Position numbers and translations under genes: made by a program. A stretch of DNA of 64,000 nt, taken from Erwinia sp. OLFS4 (lineage in GTDB: Bacteria > Pseudomonadota > Gammaproteobacteria > Enterobacterales > Enterobacteriaceae). Shown here piece after piece: positions 17,516-26,993 of the stretch. The stretch is taken from contig NZ_MOMB01000006.1 in the NCBI RefSeq assembly GCF_002752165.1, positions 1 to 64,000 on the forward strand, written 5' to 3'. The notes under the pieces were generated by a model. The model ran no database searches. It worked only from the letters and a program-made list of their open reading frames with translations, and was not told the origin of the DNA. The first letter of the stretch is position 1, and every line of letters begins with the position of its first letter.

Positions 17516-18119
17516 TGTCAGTAACTCCAGAAAATATAAATTTTTTAAAAATCGTTATCAGACAAATATATTTCTAATTAATTATGTAGTCGGAATGATT
17601 GATATTAATATAACCATTTCCTTAATTACTTAACCGATAACTTTACTTATATAAGTTTTCTCGAAATCAGGTTATTTATTTATTATGTAATTTACTTTCA
17701 CTCATCATAATTGTTATTCATATGTTATAAAAAAGCAACAGCCGTTTTAATAAACAAAAATTATTATATATCATTAAGTTATGAATTATCCATCGGCATC
17801 CCCCCTGACAGAGACGGCCATTTCAATTACTTAGGAAAATCCTTACCAGCTGACCATTACATCTGAATGTCATAATAATAAAAAAAACAAATTTTATCTG
17901 ACTAATTTTATTGATCCAGATCAAATGCAGCCATTGAAGCCATCGCATCAGCCTTCCATCGGTGGCATTATTATTTTAGCTCAGAACTTTCCTGTTAAAT
18001 AAACAAGACTTATCGATGTCGCGGTTCTAAAGTTGAAAAAAAGTGATGTAACAACTAAAAAAGTTAACGTGCAATACCGGGGCGTGTAACGCATTCTTCC
18101 TAACAGGCAGACCAATACT
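17516..18119. other. AT-rich divergent control region of the fumarate module
   Basis: About 600 bp between the fumarate reductase and transporter genes. It is strongly AT-rich and holds a perfect FNR box at 17911-17924. Both flanking operons could be controlled from here. DcuR sites are poorly defined by sequence and I could not assign one. Confidence 0.6.
17911..17924. promoter_or_regulatory. FNR box
   Basis: TTGATCCAGATCAA matches the FNR consensus TTGAT-N4-ATCAA at every defined position. It lies about 195 bp upstream of the DASS transporter and about 395 bp upstream of the fumarate reductase start. This supports anaerobic induction, most simply of the transporter-fumarase operon. Confidence 0.8.
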
Positions 18120-19631
18120 ATGAAACCACTCTCAACATCCTCTACACCGGCAGCGGCTTCTGCGGCCGCTCCGGGTAAAAAAAATCGGCTGATTATGCTG
18201 TTCCTGCCGGTAATCGTTGCCGTTCTGCTGTTGCTGGTTCCGGTCCCTGGCGGATTAGAACCCTACAGCTGGCACTTTTTTGCTATTTTTGTCGGCGTCA
18301 TCGTCGGATTAATTTTCGAACCGTTGCCCGGTGCGGTAATTGGTCTGACCGGCGTGGTAGTGATTGCGCTGTTCAGCCAGTGGCTGCTATTTAGTCCGGC
18401 TGAACTGGCAACGCCAAAGTTTAATCCGGCCACACAAGCGTTTAAATGGGCAGTTAGCGGTTTCGGCAACTCCACCGTCTGGCTGATTTTCGGTGCCTTT
18501 ATGTTTGCTGCAGGCTACGATAAAACCCAATTCGGCCGCCGTCTGGCGCTGATTCTGGTTAAATATCTTGGCCGCCGCAGCCTGACACTCGGTTACGCGA
18601 TTACCTTTGCCGACCTGCTGCTGGCTCCCTTTACGCCGTCAAATACCGCACGCAGCGGCGGTACTATCTATCCCATTATTGCCAACCTGCCCCCGCTGTA
18701 CGATTCAAAACCTAACGATCCCAGCGCCCGTCGTATTGGATCGTATCTGATGTGGGTGGCTATCACCGCCGCCTGTATTACCAGTTCGATGTTTCTTTCC
18801 GCACTGGCACCAAATCTGCTGGCACTGGCGCTGGTGAAAAGCGTTATCGGTTATACCATTTCCTGGGGTACCTGGTTTCTGGCTTTTCTGCCGCTCGGGG
18901 TACTTCTTATCCTGACCATGCCGCTGCTGGCATACTGGTTCTATCCACCGGAAGTCAAGATCAATGATGAAGTGCCGCGCTGGGCAAGCCGGGAACTGGA
19001 AAAGCTGGGCAAACTCTCACGCAATGAAATTCTGCTGCTGGTGTTTGTTATCTGCGCGCTGCTAATGTGGATTTTTGCCACCGCGTGGATTGAACCGGCA
19101 ATGGCAGCCCTGCTGGTGATTGTTCTGATGCTGTGGACCGGCGTCCTCAACTGGAATGATATTACCAGCAATAAAGCCGCCTGGAATACCTTCGCCTGGT
19201 TCGCCACGCTGGTCGCACTGGCAGATGGTCTGGCGCGGGTCGGCTTTATCACCTGGCTGGGTAAGGAAGGTGGTCAGCTGTTACACGGCATTGACCCGCA
19301 GGTTTCTGCAGTAATGCTGCTGGTTGCCTTTTACCTGCTGCACTATCTGTTTGCCAGCACCACCGCCCATACTACCGCGCTGCTGCCCGCAATGCTGACT
19401 ATCGCCGCCTCAATACCGGGTATTAATATGCCGGTGTTTTGCCTGATGATGGTGACCTCTCTGGGCGTGATGGGTATTATCACCCCGTACGGCACCGGCC
19501 CCAGCCCGATTTACTACGGCAGTGGTTACCTGCCGACCAAAGATTACTGGCGGTTGGGTACCATCTTCGGCGCCATTTTCCTGGTGGCGCTGATGGTCAT
19601 TGCCTATCCGTGGATGGTCATGATGTTCTGA
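18120..19631 (+). CDS. DASS-family dicarboxylate transporter (CitT/TtdT-like)
   Basis: A 503-residue divalent anion:Na+ symporter-family carrier with about 12 hydrophobic segments. It shows the two substrate- and sodium-binding hairpin motifs of the family, PSNTARSGGTIYPI and ASTTAHTTALLP. Members of this branch (CitT, TtdT, plastid 2-oxoglutarate/malate carriers) exchange citrate, tartrate, malate or oxoglutarate for succinate. Placement between a fumarate reductase and a fumarase argues for import of a C4 acid with succinate export. The exact substrate is not evident. A basic, alanine-rich 25-residue N-terminus precedes TM1. Confidence 0.88.
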   Translation: MKPLSTSSTPAAASAAAPGKKNRLIMLFLPVIVAVLLLLVPVPGGLEPYSWHFFAIFVGVIVGLIFEPLPGAVIGLTGVVVIALFSQWLLFSPAELATPKFNPATQAFKWAVSGFGNSTVWLIFGAFMFAAGYDKTQFGRRLALILVKYLGRRSLTLGYAITFADLLLAPFTPSNTARSGGTIYPIIANLPPLYDSKPNDPSARRIGSYLMWVAITAACITSSMFLSALAPNLLALALVKSVIGYTISWGTWFLAFLPLGVLLILTMPLLAYWFYPPEVKINDEVPRWASRELEKLGKLSRNEILLLVFVICALLMWIFATAWIEPAMAALLVIVLMLWTGVLNWNDITSNKAAWNTFAWFATLVALADGLARVGFITWLGKEGGQLLHGIDPQVSAVMLLVAFYLLHYLFASTTAHTTALLPAMLTIAASIPGINMPVFCLMMVTSLGVMGIITPYGTGPSPIYYGSGYLPTKDYWRLGTIFGAIFLVALMVIAYPWMVMMF

Positions 19632-19678
19632 TGCCTCTGGCAAGGCGTTTATCGCCTTTCACCCGCAGTCAGACTTGC

Positions 19679-19704
19679 GCGCCAGCCTGGTAACCGGCTG
19701 GCGC
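19679..19704 (+). terminator. Hairpin between transporter and fumarase genes
   Basis: A perfect 9-bp GC-rich stem (GCGCCAGCC with GGCTGGCGC) and an 8-base loop lie 48 bp after the transporter stop. There is no T-run after it, so it may be a processing or mRNA-stability element rather than a true terminator. Confidence 0.4.
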
Positions 19705-19785
19705 AATAATAACAAATAGCCATTACCTGTGCCGTTGTCTGGTCAGCACCCGTTGGCCGTCTGTCAGGTAATTAAGTGAGTTAAC

Positions 19786-21429
19786 ATGTCGAACAAGCCC
19801 TTTCATTACCAGCCACCTTTTCCGCTGGCTGACGATAACACCGAATATTATCTGCTGACCCGCGACTACGTTTCACTTGATGAATTTGCTGGCGAACAGG
19901 TACTCAGGGTTGATCCGCAGGCGCTGACCCTGCTGGCAAAACAAGCCTTTCACGATGCCTCTTTTATGCTGCGTCCGGCGCATCAACAGCAGGTAGCCGC
20001 CATTCTTGATGACCCACAGGCCAGTGAAAACGATCGTTATGTGGCCCTGCAATTTTTACGCAACGCGGAAATTGCCGCAAAAGGTGTCCTGCCAACCTGT
20101 CAGGATACCGGCACTGCCATTATCACCGCGAAAAAAGGTCAACGGGTCTGGACCGGAGGCGGTGATGCTGCAGCCCTTGCCCGTGGCGTTTATCAGACTT
20201 ATACCGAAGATAACCTGCGCTATTCGCAGAATGCGCCGCTGGACATGTACAACGAGGTAAATACCGGCACCAACCTGCCGGCACAAATTGACCTGTACAG
20301 CGTCGACGGCGATGAATATCACTTTCTCTGTATCGCCAAAGGCGGCGGTTCCGCCAATAAAACCTACCTTTATCAGGAAACCAAAGCGCTGCTGGCCCCC
20401 GAAAAATTAAAAAATTATCTGATTGATAAAATGCGTACGCTTGGCACCGCTGCCTGCCCGCCTTACCACATCGCTTTTGTTATTGGCGGCACCTCGGCTG
20501 AAAGTACGTTAAAAACGGTAAAGCTGGCGTCGGCGCACTACTATGATGGCTTGCCAACGCAAGGGAACGAGCATGGGCAGGCTTTTCGCGATACGGCGCT
20601 GGAACAGGCACTGCTGGAAGCCGCGCAGCAGCTTGGTCTGGGGGCACAGTTTGGCGGTAAATATTTTGCCCACGATATACGGGTGATTCGCCTGCCGCGT
20701 CACGGCGCATCCTGCCCGGTTGGCATGGGGGTTTCCTGCTCAGCAGACCGTAACATTAAAGCCAAAATTAACCGCGAAGGTATCTGGATTGAGAAGCTGG
20801 AATCCCATCCCGGCCGCTATATTCCCGCCCGACTGCGTCAGCAGGGCGAAGGCGATGTGGTACAGGTCGATCTTAACCGGCCGATGAAAGACATTCTGGC
20901 ACAGCTAACTACCTGTCCGGTCTCGACCCGTCTGTCGCTCAACGGCACCATTATTGTTGCACGGGATATTGCCCATGCCAGACTGCAGGAAAGGATCACT
21001 CACGGCGAGGGTCTGCCGCAGTATATTAAAGATCACCCGGTCTATTACGCCGGTCCGGCAAAAAACCCGTCAGGTTATGCTTCCGGTTCCCTTGGGCCAA
21101 CAACCGCCGGGCGCATGGATTCTTATGTCGATCTGTTACAATCTCACGGTGGCAGCATGATCATGCTGGCAAAAGGCAACCGCAGTCAGCAGGTTACCGA
21201 TGCCTGTCATAAACACGGTGGCGTCTACCTGGGTAGCATTGGCGGACCGGCTGCGGTGCTGGCACAACAGAGTATCAGAAAGCTTAAATGCCTGGAGTAT
21301 GCCGAACTGGGGATGGAAGCAATCTGGAAAATCGAGGTGGAAAACTTTCCGGCGTTTGTGCTGGTGGATGACAAAGGCAATGATTTCTTTCAGCAGATCA
21401 ATAATCAATGCGCTGCCTGCGTGAAATAA
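19786..21429 (+). CDS. Class I fumarate hydratase (FumA/FumB type)
   Basis: A 547-residue iron-sulfur fumarase, the family's usual length. Three cysteines that hold the 4Fe-4S cluster are in the expected contexts: [20 protein letters not shown] and [14 protein letters not shown]. It interconverts malate and fumarate; some class I enzymes also act on tartrate or mesaconate. The neighbourhood (DcuSR, DASS transporter, fumarate reductase, FNR box) suggests the anaerobic FumB role of making fumarate from malate as electron acceptor. I leave the symbol blank because FumA and FumB cannot be separated by sequence inspection alone. Confidence 0.92.
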   Translation: MSNKPFHYQPPFPLADDNTEYYLLTRDYVSLDEFAGEQVLRVDPQALTLLAKQAFHDASFMLRPAHQQQVAAILDDPQASENDRYVALQFLRNAEIAAKGVLPTCQDTGTAIITAKKGQRVWTGGGDAAALARGVYQTYTEDNLRYSQNAPLDMYNEVNTGTNLPAQIDLYSVDGDEYHFLCIAKGGGSANKTYLYQETKALLAPEKLKNYLIDKMRTLGTAACPPYHIAFVIGGTSAESTLKTVKLASAHYYDGLPTQGNEHGQAFRDTALEQALLEAAQQLGLGAQFGGKYFAHDIRVIRLPRHGASCPVGMGVSCSADRNIKAKINREGIWIEKLESHPGRYIPARLRQQGEGDVVQVDLNRPMKDILAQLTTCPVSTRLSLNGTIIVARDIAHARLQERITHGEGLPQYIKDHPVYYAGPAKNPSGYASGSLGPTTAGRMDSYVDLLQSHGGSMIMLAKGNRSQQVTDACHKHGGVYLGSIGGPAAVLAQQSIRKLKCLEYAELGMEAIWKIEVENFPAFVLVDDKGNDFFQQINNQCAACVK

Positions 21430-21457
21430 CCTTTCTATTAATTAACAGGCCATTTTG

Positions 21458-21883
21458 ATGACCCAAACCGTTGAACAACTGAAACAGTGTTACCACAATG
21501 CCCCGCACTGGGCATTTGGTGATTCACCTGAACTGGCCGACTCACTGGCGGCGCGGGTAGTACGTGGCGTGAAAACGGCAACCTGCTGTTCACTGGCATC
21601 CTATCAGCGGGACATTCCTCAGTAGGTGAAAGTCGGCAGTTACCACATCATTGTCGACAGCCAGCAGCAGCCGGTATGCGTTATCCGCATACAATCTCTT
21701 GGCCTGATCCGTTTTGAAGATATGTCCGATACGCTGGCAGCGATGGAGGGCGAAGGTGACCTGTCGCTGGCAGGCTGGCGCGCTGCTCACCGGGCTTTTT
21801 TCAGCCGTGAAGGCACCTTCAGTGAAAACATGGAATTAGTGTTTCAGACATTCCGTGTCGTGCAGGTGATCAAAGCACTGTAA
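21458..21883 (+). pseudogene. ASCH-domain protein gene interrupted by an in-frame TAG
   Basis: The frame starts at ATG 21458 and would encode about 141 residues of an ASCH-domain (PUA-like fold, RNA- or nucleotide-associated) protein. After 55 codons a TAG stands at 21623-21625, preceded by DIPQ; the frame then continues uninterrupted with VKVGSYHIIVD and the conserved EGEGDLSLAGWRAAHRAFFSRE. One substitution, for example CAG to TAG, explains it. Both halves are otherwise well preserved, so the break is probably recent, or a sequencing error. The downstream part alone could start at GTG 21626, but it would lack the N-terminal part of the domain. Confidence 0.8.
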
Positions 21884-21900
21884 CCCCCGGTTCCCCGCGT

Positions 21901-22368
21901 TCAGCGGGGATTTAACCGCTGCCAGCGCTGATACACTTTAAGCGCATCATGATGGCCAGCATGCACCATCGGCAAGCGCCGCTCACTGATTGGCCGGGCA
22001 AACTCATCATAAAAGGTCTCCAGCTCAAAATAGTGGCGGTCGTCCCGGTAGTATGGCGCATACTCTTCGCGGGTAGTGAGGTAGATAACCTGCTTCGGAC
22101 TGCAGTAATAAAGCGCGCCAAGACACATCGGACAGGGGCTGGCAAGGATATAAATTTCACAGTCGTGCAGGCTTTCACGCCCGAGTTTTTTACAGGCCTG
22201 GCGTATCGCCAGAATCTCTGCGTGGGCAGTCGGGTCCTGGGTTTGTGCCACCTGGTTTGGACTTTGCGCGATAATCTCACCGTTTCGCGCAATCACGGTG
22301 GCAAACGGTCGGCCACCCTCTTCAACATTTTGCATCGCCAGCCCGATGGTTTGTTTAATTAAGTCCAT
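21901..22368 (-). CDS. Zinc-dependent nucleoside/nucleobase deaminase
   Basis: A 155-residue cytidine-deaminase-fold enzyme. Zinc and catalytic residues are visible as PTAHAEILAIR and SPCPMCLGALYY. This PCPMC subgroup includes guanine deaminases, TadA and bacterial cytosine-type deaminases. The C-terminal region with YYRDDRHYFELE and the PISERRLP segment resembles GuaD-like proteins more than TadA. The ATG at 22368 is preferred to a GTG two codons upstream, with GAGGTGA as ribosome site. It is divergent from the CynR-like regulator, which may control it. The substrate is not certain. Confidence 0.8.
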   Translation of the reverse strand: MDLIKQTIGLAMQNVEEGGRPFATVIARNGEIIAQSPNQVAQTQDPTAHAEILAIRQACKKLGRESLHDCEIYILASPCPMCLGALYYCSPKQVIYLTTREEYAPYYRDDRHYFELETFYDEFARPISERRLPMVHAGHHDALKVYQRWQRLNPR

Positions 22369-22482
22369 ACTCACCTCACTTTTACTGTCAGATTACCGTG
22401 CCGCAATAACGTCTGTTCAGTATGTGAGATTTTTACTATAAGTTAAAAGACTGAATAATAATCGAAGTTATAATTTATTCTT

Positions 22483-23397
22483 ATGGATAATCTGATGTCA
22501 CTGCGTCATCTTCACTATTTTATTGCCGTCGCCGAATACGGTAGCTTTACCCGTGCCGCCGAAGCACTGTTTGTTTCACAGCCGGCGTTATCACAACAAA
22601 TCAAATTGCTGGAAACCCATCTCGGCGCCCCCCTGTTTTCGCGCAGCGGACGCCTGACCCGACTGACGGATGCCGGCGTGGTCTATCTGCACTATGCCCG
22701 CCAGGCACTGCAACAACTGGAATCCGGCCGTCAGGCGATTCATGACGTCAAAGATTTAAGCCGCGGCCAGCTGCGCATTGCACTAACACCCACCTTTAGT
22801 GCATGGCTAATGGGCCCGCTGCTGGCAGAATTTTCTGCCCGCTATCCGGGAATTAACCTGCAGTTAAATGAATTGTCGCAGGAACATATTGAACAGGCCC
22901 TGCTGGCCGATGAAGCCGATTGCGGGCTGGCCTATGATAGCGTGCGGTCTGCCGGCCTTAGCTCACTGAAATTATTTGATGAAACCCTGGCCGTTGTGGT
23001 TAGTCAGCAACATCCGCTCGCCACACAACGCACCCTGTCATTACAGCAACTCGGCGCTCAGCGCCTGATATTACTGACGAAAAATTTTGCGACACGCAGC
23101 CAGATTGATGCTTTTCTGCAGCAGCATCAGATAAGCCCTGACATCATAATGGAAGCCAGCTCGCCGGGAGCAGTGTGCGAAATTGTCCGCCATAGTCAGC
23201 TGGTCACGCTGTTACCGGCACCGGTTGCCCATGCAGCGTCAGGACTCCGGGCGCTGGCGCTGCGTCAGGCCTGCCTGCAACGTAGTGCACTTTTCATTCA
23301 GCGTAGTCAGGGCAGGCAAACCGCCGCCGCACAAGCGTTTGGGCACCTGTGTCAGCAACGCGCGGCCGTCTTTGCTAGCGGCATTGATCCACGCTGA
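22483..23397 (+). CDS. LysR-type transcriptional regulator, CynR-like
   Basis: A 304-residue LysR-family regulator with the N-terminal winged helix-turn-helix (YFIAVAEYGSFTRAAEALFVSQ) and a C-terminal effector domain. Along its length it is strikingly similar to E. coli CynR, the cyanate-responsive activator, for example in RGQLRIALTPTF and the FATRSQID stretch. No cyanase or cyanate transporter is present. It is divergent from the deaminase gene with a 114-bp spacer, the classic arrangement for a LysR regulator and its target, so a role in nucleobase or nitrogen metabolism is suggested. An internal ATG at 22495 is an alternative start. Confidence 0.88.
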   Translation: MDNLMSLRHLHYFIAVAEYGSFTRAAEALFVSQPALSQQIKLLETHLGAPLFSRSGRLTRLTDAGVVYLHYARQALQQLESGRQAIHDVKDLSRGQLRIALTPTFSAWLMGPLLAEFSARYPGINLQLNELSQEHIEQALLADEADCGLAYDSVRSAGLSSLKLFDETLAVVVSQQHPLATQRTLSLQQLGAQRLILLTKNFATRSQIDAFLQQHQISPDIIMEASSPGAVCEIVRHSQLVTLLPAPVAHAASGLRALALRQACLQRSALFIQRSQGRQTAAAQAFGHLCQQRAAVFASGIDPR

Positions 23398-23525
23398 CAA
23401 ACGTAGCGACGAATACCCGCTTCACACTCTGCGGTTAAAAAACGGGAAAAATTGTCAGCTTCGGCTAAAGTCGTTTGATGCTCAGTGAGTTAGTGCTGAG
23501 TCAAAGATAACAAGGAGTGACAACT

Positions 23526-25208
23526 ATGCATAAATCTGTCGCTGGCAGCCGGCGCACCTCAACCCCAATCCGCCCCTGGATGCTGTCAGCCATACTGATT
23601 CTTTTTCATCTGCCTGCGCTGGCTGATGACCCGGCGCGTTTACTTGATGAGAGCACTCAGCCACCCGATGTACGTTTTGGCCCCCTTTATACGGCAGTAC
23701 AATCGGCCAGACTTTTTGCCGACCAGAAAACCTTTGCCGATGCAATCCCTGTTTCCGATCCCAATACCATTCTTGCCGACTGGCAGATGCAGAAACATCA
23801 GCGCAATTTCGATCTCCGCCATTTTATTGAACTTAATTTTACCCTGCCCGCCAGCAACACAGATTATGTCTCACCGGCCGGCCAGAGTCTGCGGGCGCAT
23901 ATTGACGGTCTGTGGCCAGTACTAACCCGTCATACTGAAAAAACTGAACGCTGGGACTCGCTGCTGCCGCTAGCAAAACCTTATGTGGTGCCCGGCGGTC
24001 GCTTTCGCGAAGTCTATTACTGGGACAGCTATTTTACTATGCTCGGTCTGGCGGAAGGCGGTCACTGGGAAAGCGTACAGAACATGGTGGATAATTTCGC
24101 CTCCCAGCTGGATCGTTACGGCCACATTCCAAACGGTAACCGCAGCTACTACCTGAGCCGTTCTCAGCCCCCTTTCTTCAGTATGATGATTGATTTGCTG
24201 GCCAGTCATAACGGTGACGATGTTTATCGTCATTACCTGCCTCAGCTGCGTAAAGAATACAGTTACTGGATGGCCGGCGCAGACAAACTTAAAGCGGGTG
24301 AAGCCGGTTTACGCGCCGTCAGGCTGCCGGATGGTACTACGCTAAACCGTTACTGGGACGAGCGTGACGTACCGCGCACTGAATCCTGGCTGGATGACCA
24401 GCAAACGGCACGCAATGCGTCGTCGCGGCCAAAACAGCAGGTATGGCGCGACCTGCGTGCTGGCGCGGCCTCCGGCTGGGATTTCAGCTCACGCTGGCTG
24501 GCCTCGCCTGACAATCTGGCCTCCATACGTACCACCTCGCTACTGCCGGTGGATCTGAATTCACTGCTCTATCATCTGGAACTGACGCTGGCAAAAGCCA
24601 GCAGATTAAATCATGACGACACCGCGGCCAGCCAATATCAAAAGCTGGCGCAGGCGCGTCAGCAGGCGATTAACCACCTGCTATGGGATGACAAACAGGG
24701 CTGGTATGTTGATTATGACTGGCAAAAACAAGCTATCCATCCCCCCCTTACCGCGGCGGCACTGTTTCCGCTCTATCTGCAGATAGCCAGCCAGCAGCAG
24801 GCCGACCGTACGGCAACCGCCGTGCAACAGCAGCTGGTCAAACCCGGCGGTCTGGTAACCAGCACCGTCAATAACGGTCAGCAGTGGGATGCGCCTAATG
24901 GCTGGGCGCCGCTGCAGTGGGTCGCGGTAACTGGCCTGAATTATTATGGTAAGCAGACGCTGGCGCGTGAAATAGGCATACGCTTTCTGACTAACGTACA
25001 AAAAACCTATGATAAAGAACACCGGCTGGTTGAAAAGTATGTGGTGGAAGGCGATAACATGGGGGACGGTGCTGGCGGGGAATATTCATTACAGGATGGT
25101 TTTGGCTGGACCAATGGTGTGACGCTTAAGCTGCTGGACAGCTGGTGTCCCCAGGGCATGACCTGTAATAATGTTTCGGACATTCCGGCGCTGACACAGA
25201 CAAAATAA
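23526..25208 (+). CDS. treA: Periplasmic trehalase
   Basis: A 560-residue GH37 trehalase that splits trehalose to two glucose units. A signal peptide ends near LPALA, so it is periplasmic, as E. coli TreA (565 residues). Trehalase signatures PGGRFREVYYWDSYF and QWDAPNGWAP are both exact, and the glycine-rich GDGAGGEY segment is present. The start at 23526 has AAGGAG upstream; a GTG at 23517 overlaps that site. The otsBA synthesis genes lie about 37 kb away in the same window. Confidence 0.93.
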   Translation: MHKSVAGSRRTSTPIRPWMLSAILILFHLPALADDPARLLDESTQPPDVRFGPLYTAVQSARLFADQKTFADAIPVSDPNTILADWQMQKHQRNFDLRHFIELNFTLPASNTDYVSPAGQSLRAHIDGLWPVLTRHTEKTERWDSLLPLAKPYVVPGGRFREVYYWDSYFTMLGLAEGGHWESVQNMVDNFASQLDRYGHIPNGNRSYYLSRSQPPFFSMMIDLLASHNGDDVYRHYLPQLRKEYSYWMAGADKLKAGEAGLRAVRLPDGTTLNRYWDERDVPRTESWLDDQQTARNASSRPKQQVWRDLRAGAASGWDFSSRWLASPDNLASIRTTSLLPVDLNSLLYHLELTLAKASRLNHDDTAASQYQKLAQARQQAINHLLWDDKQGWYVDYDWQKQAIHPPLTAAALFPLYLQIASQQQADRTATAVQQQLVKPGGLVTSTVNNGQQWDAPNGWAPLQWVAVTGLNYYGKQTLAREIGIRFLTNVQKTYDKEHRLVEKYVVEGDNMGDGAGGEYSLQDGFGWTNGVTLKLLDSWCPQGMTCNNVSDIPALTQTK

Positions 25209-25218
25209 CCGGCCTGAT

Positions 25219-25239
25219 GCCACCGCTTAACGCGGTGGC
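25219..25239. terminator. Bidirectional hairpin between treA and ycdY
   Basis: A perfect 8-bp stem (GCCACCGC with GCGGTGGC) and a TTAAC loop sit in the 46-bp gap between two convergent genes. There is no strong T-run, but position and symmetry suit a shared terminator. Confidence 0.5.
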
Positions 25240-25254
25240 AACCGTCTGCAGGCT

Positions 25255-25809
25255 TCACTCATCAGGCTGCTCTGCCAGTTCTTCACGCATCGCCTGCACC
25301 GCATCACGGGTTAAGGCTGCCAGGGTACGATAAAACGGCGTTGTCGCATGCGCTTCCATCTTGCCAAGAAACGCGCCGCACCACGGCATCAGATAATCAT
25401 CAAACAGGGTTTTCTGGGCGTTTGCGTCAGCCGTTTCATCCTGGTCTTCCAGCCAGGAGGCCGCCAGCAATATCTGTCCTATATGATCGGCAGGAGCCTC
25501 ACTCAGCGGCATTCCCTGAGCCTGCAGAAACTGGCGCACTGCCGCCTCCTGCGGTCCGTTTTGCCAGCGGGAACCATAAGGCGGCACCCGGCAATCCTCG
25601 CCAACAAACAAAGCATTATAATCTGTCGCCAGCGCCTGCGGATCGCAACTTTGTTGCAGACGGGTCAGTAAATCGTCCTGTTCAAGCGGCCAGCTCTGCG
25701 CCAGCTTACCGTCCTGCAGCAGGGTAAACAGCGGCACCAGCAGCGGGTCCTGCGGCTGACGGTTAAATAACGAGCCGAGAACACGGCAGATAATGGAAAA
25801 TTCATTCAT
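25255..25809 (-). CDS. ycdY: TorD/DmsD-family chaperone YcdY
   Basis: A 184-residue all-helical redox-enzyme maturation chaperone. The TorD-family core is recognisable: DYNALFVGEDCRVPPYGS and a mid-region helix LFDDYLMPWCGAFLGKM. In E. coli YcdY helps maturation of the PHP-family phosphatase YcdX, and the gene next upstream here is ycdX, in the same order. Loss of either affects swarming in E. coli. The gap to ycdX is 13 bp, so they form an operon. No molybdoenzyme gene is adjacent. Confidence 0.87.
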   Translation of the reverse strand: MNEFSIICRVLGSLFNRQPQDPLLVPLFTLLQDGKLAQSWPLEQDDLLTRLQQSCDPQALATDYNALFVGEDCRVPPYGSRWQNGPQEAAVRQFLQAQGMPLSEAPADHIGQILLAASWLEDQDETADANAQKTLFDDYLMPWCGAFLGKMEAHATTPFYRTLAALTRDAVQAMREELAEQPDE

Positions 25810-25822
25810 AGGGCGATGTCCG

Positions 25823-26569
25823 TTAGGCGATCAGTTCAGCAAATTCAGGAATAGTCCTGCCGGTTCGCTGCGTTAAAAACGACAGCAGACGCTGCGGCGA
25901 AACATTTAACACGCGCTCCTGCGGGAACGCCACTTCATTCATTATGCGCTTACAGTGTCCGAACTCACCGAGCGTAAATGCAGTATGTGAGTCCGAGCCG
26001 AGTGCCAGCCAGCCACCGGCTTGTTTCACTGCCGCAACAATCTGCCGGCAATTGGGTTCGCTTCCACTGCGAGAGGTCGTAAATGAAGAGTTGTTCAGTT
26101 CAAGCGCCACATTATAACGCGCGGCTGCCCCGGCAATAGCCGGAATGTCTACCGGATATTTGGGGTTGCCCGGATGGCTGATAATATGCACTTTACCGCT
26201 GGCCATTGCGGCAATCATCGCCTCGGTATTGGCCTGCTTATCCTGCGGTGGCAACACCGGCTCATGAAAGCCGGCAATGATGATATCCATCGCATCCATC
26301 ATCGGCCCGCTGCAATCAATTTCGCCTTGCCGGTTTTTAATATTCGCTTCAATGCCACGCAGTATACCGACACCGTCCACCAGTCGGGGCCAGACGCGCA
26401 TATTAACAAAATGCCAGTAATGGGGGGCATCGGCCATATCCGGGCCATGATCAGTGATTGCCAGCAGCCTGATGCCTACCTGCTGCGCCTGTAAAACATA
26501 GTCACGCAGCGTGCTGTAGGCATGGGTACTGGCGACGGTATGCATATGAAGGTCAACCGGGTATTGCAT
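25823..26569 (-). CDS. ycdX: PHP-domain zinc phosphatase YcdX
   Basis: A 248-residue metal-dependent hydrolase. PHP metal-binding motifs are visible: [12 protein letters not shown] at the N-terminus, ITDHGPDM near 45, HIISHPGNP near 130 and SDSHTAF near 195. E. coli YcdX is a zinc phosphatase with a 7-stranded distorted barrel. The frame extends to 26638, but ATG 26569 follows GGAGAA and matches the family N-terminus. It pairs with the chaperone gene ycdY. Confidence 0.9.
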   Translation of the reverse strand: MQYPVDLHMHTVASTHAYSTLRDYVLQAQQVGIRLLAITDHGPDMADAPHYWHFVNMRVWPRLVDGVGILRGIEANIKNRQGEIDCSGPMMDAMDIIIAGFHEPVLPPQDKQANTEAMIAAMASGKVHIISHPGNPKYPVDIPAIAGAAARYNVALELNNSSFTTSRSGSEPNCRQIVAAVKQAGGWLALGSDSHTAFTLGEFGHCKRIMNEVAFPQERVLNVSPQRLLSFLTQRTGRTIPEFAELIA

Positions 26570-26993
26570 AAATATTCTCCTTAGTTCTGCCGGCAAGGAT
26601 AACAGGCAGCCTGGCGCTGACAGGATGAGTAACCGCACTGGCTATACTGCCCAGAACGCTACAACCAGACAGCGATTGATACGCGCAGTGGCAGCATCCT
26701 TCCTGCGACCGTAACAACGAGCCAGCGCTATAAGTCAGACCAGCGGCTCAGCAGAAAACGCTGGCGGAGGGCCAGTGCGCCCTGGTTGCATATTAACCGA
26801 TGGATAATAAAGTATAGCCAGATCAGGATTGCGGTTTTTCCTCAGCCGTGCCGTGCCGGAAAAGAAATAAGTTTGCAGTATATCATTATCAGCCTGCGAA
26901 GGCAGGGAATACCCTCAGCTGCGGGCTGAAACCCACCGGAGAAAAAGACTAACCGCATATTCGGGTAATATCGGCCACAGCTAACCGGATGGG
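26570..26993. other. Intergenic region between ruvB and ycdX
   Basis: About 420 bp without a supportable gene. Short hairpins occur, for example near 26770, but none followed by a T-run. In E. coli the zinc-uptake znuBC genes follow ruvB; they are absent here. Confidence 0.4.

Noticed and set aside
26770-26993. Possible structured RNA or riboswitch before ycdX/after ruvB
   Set aside because: Only short hairpins, no match to a known riboswitch core and no downstream gene oriented to use it.
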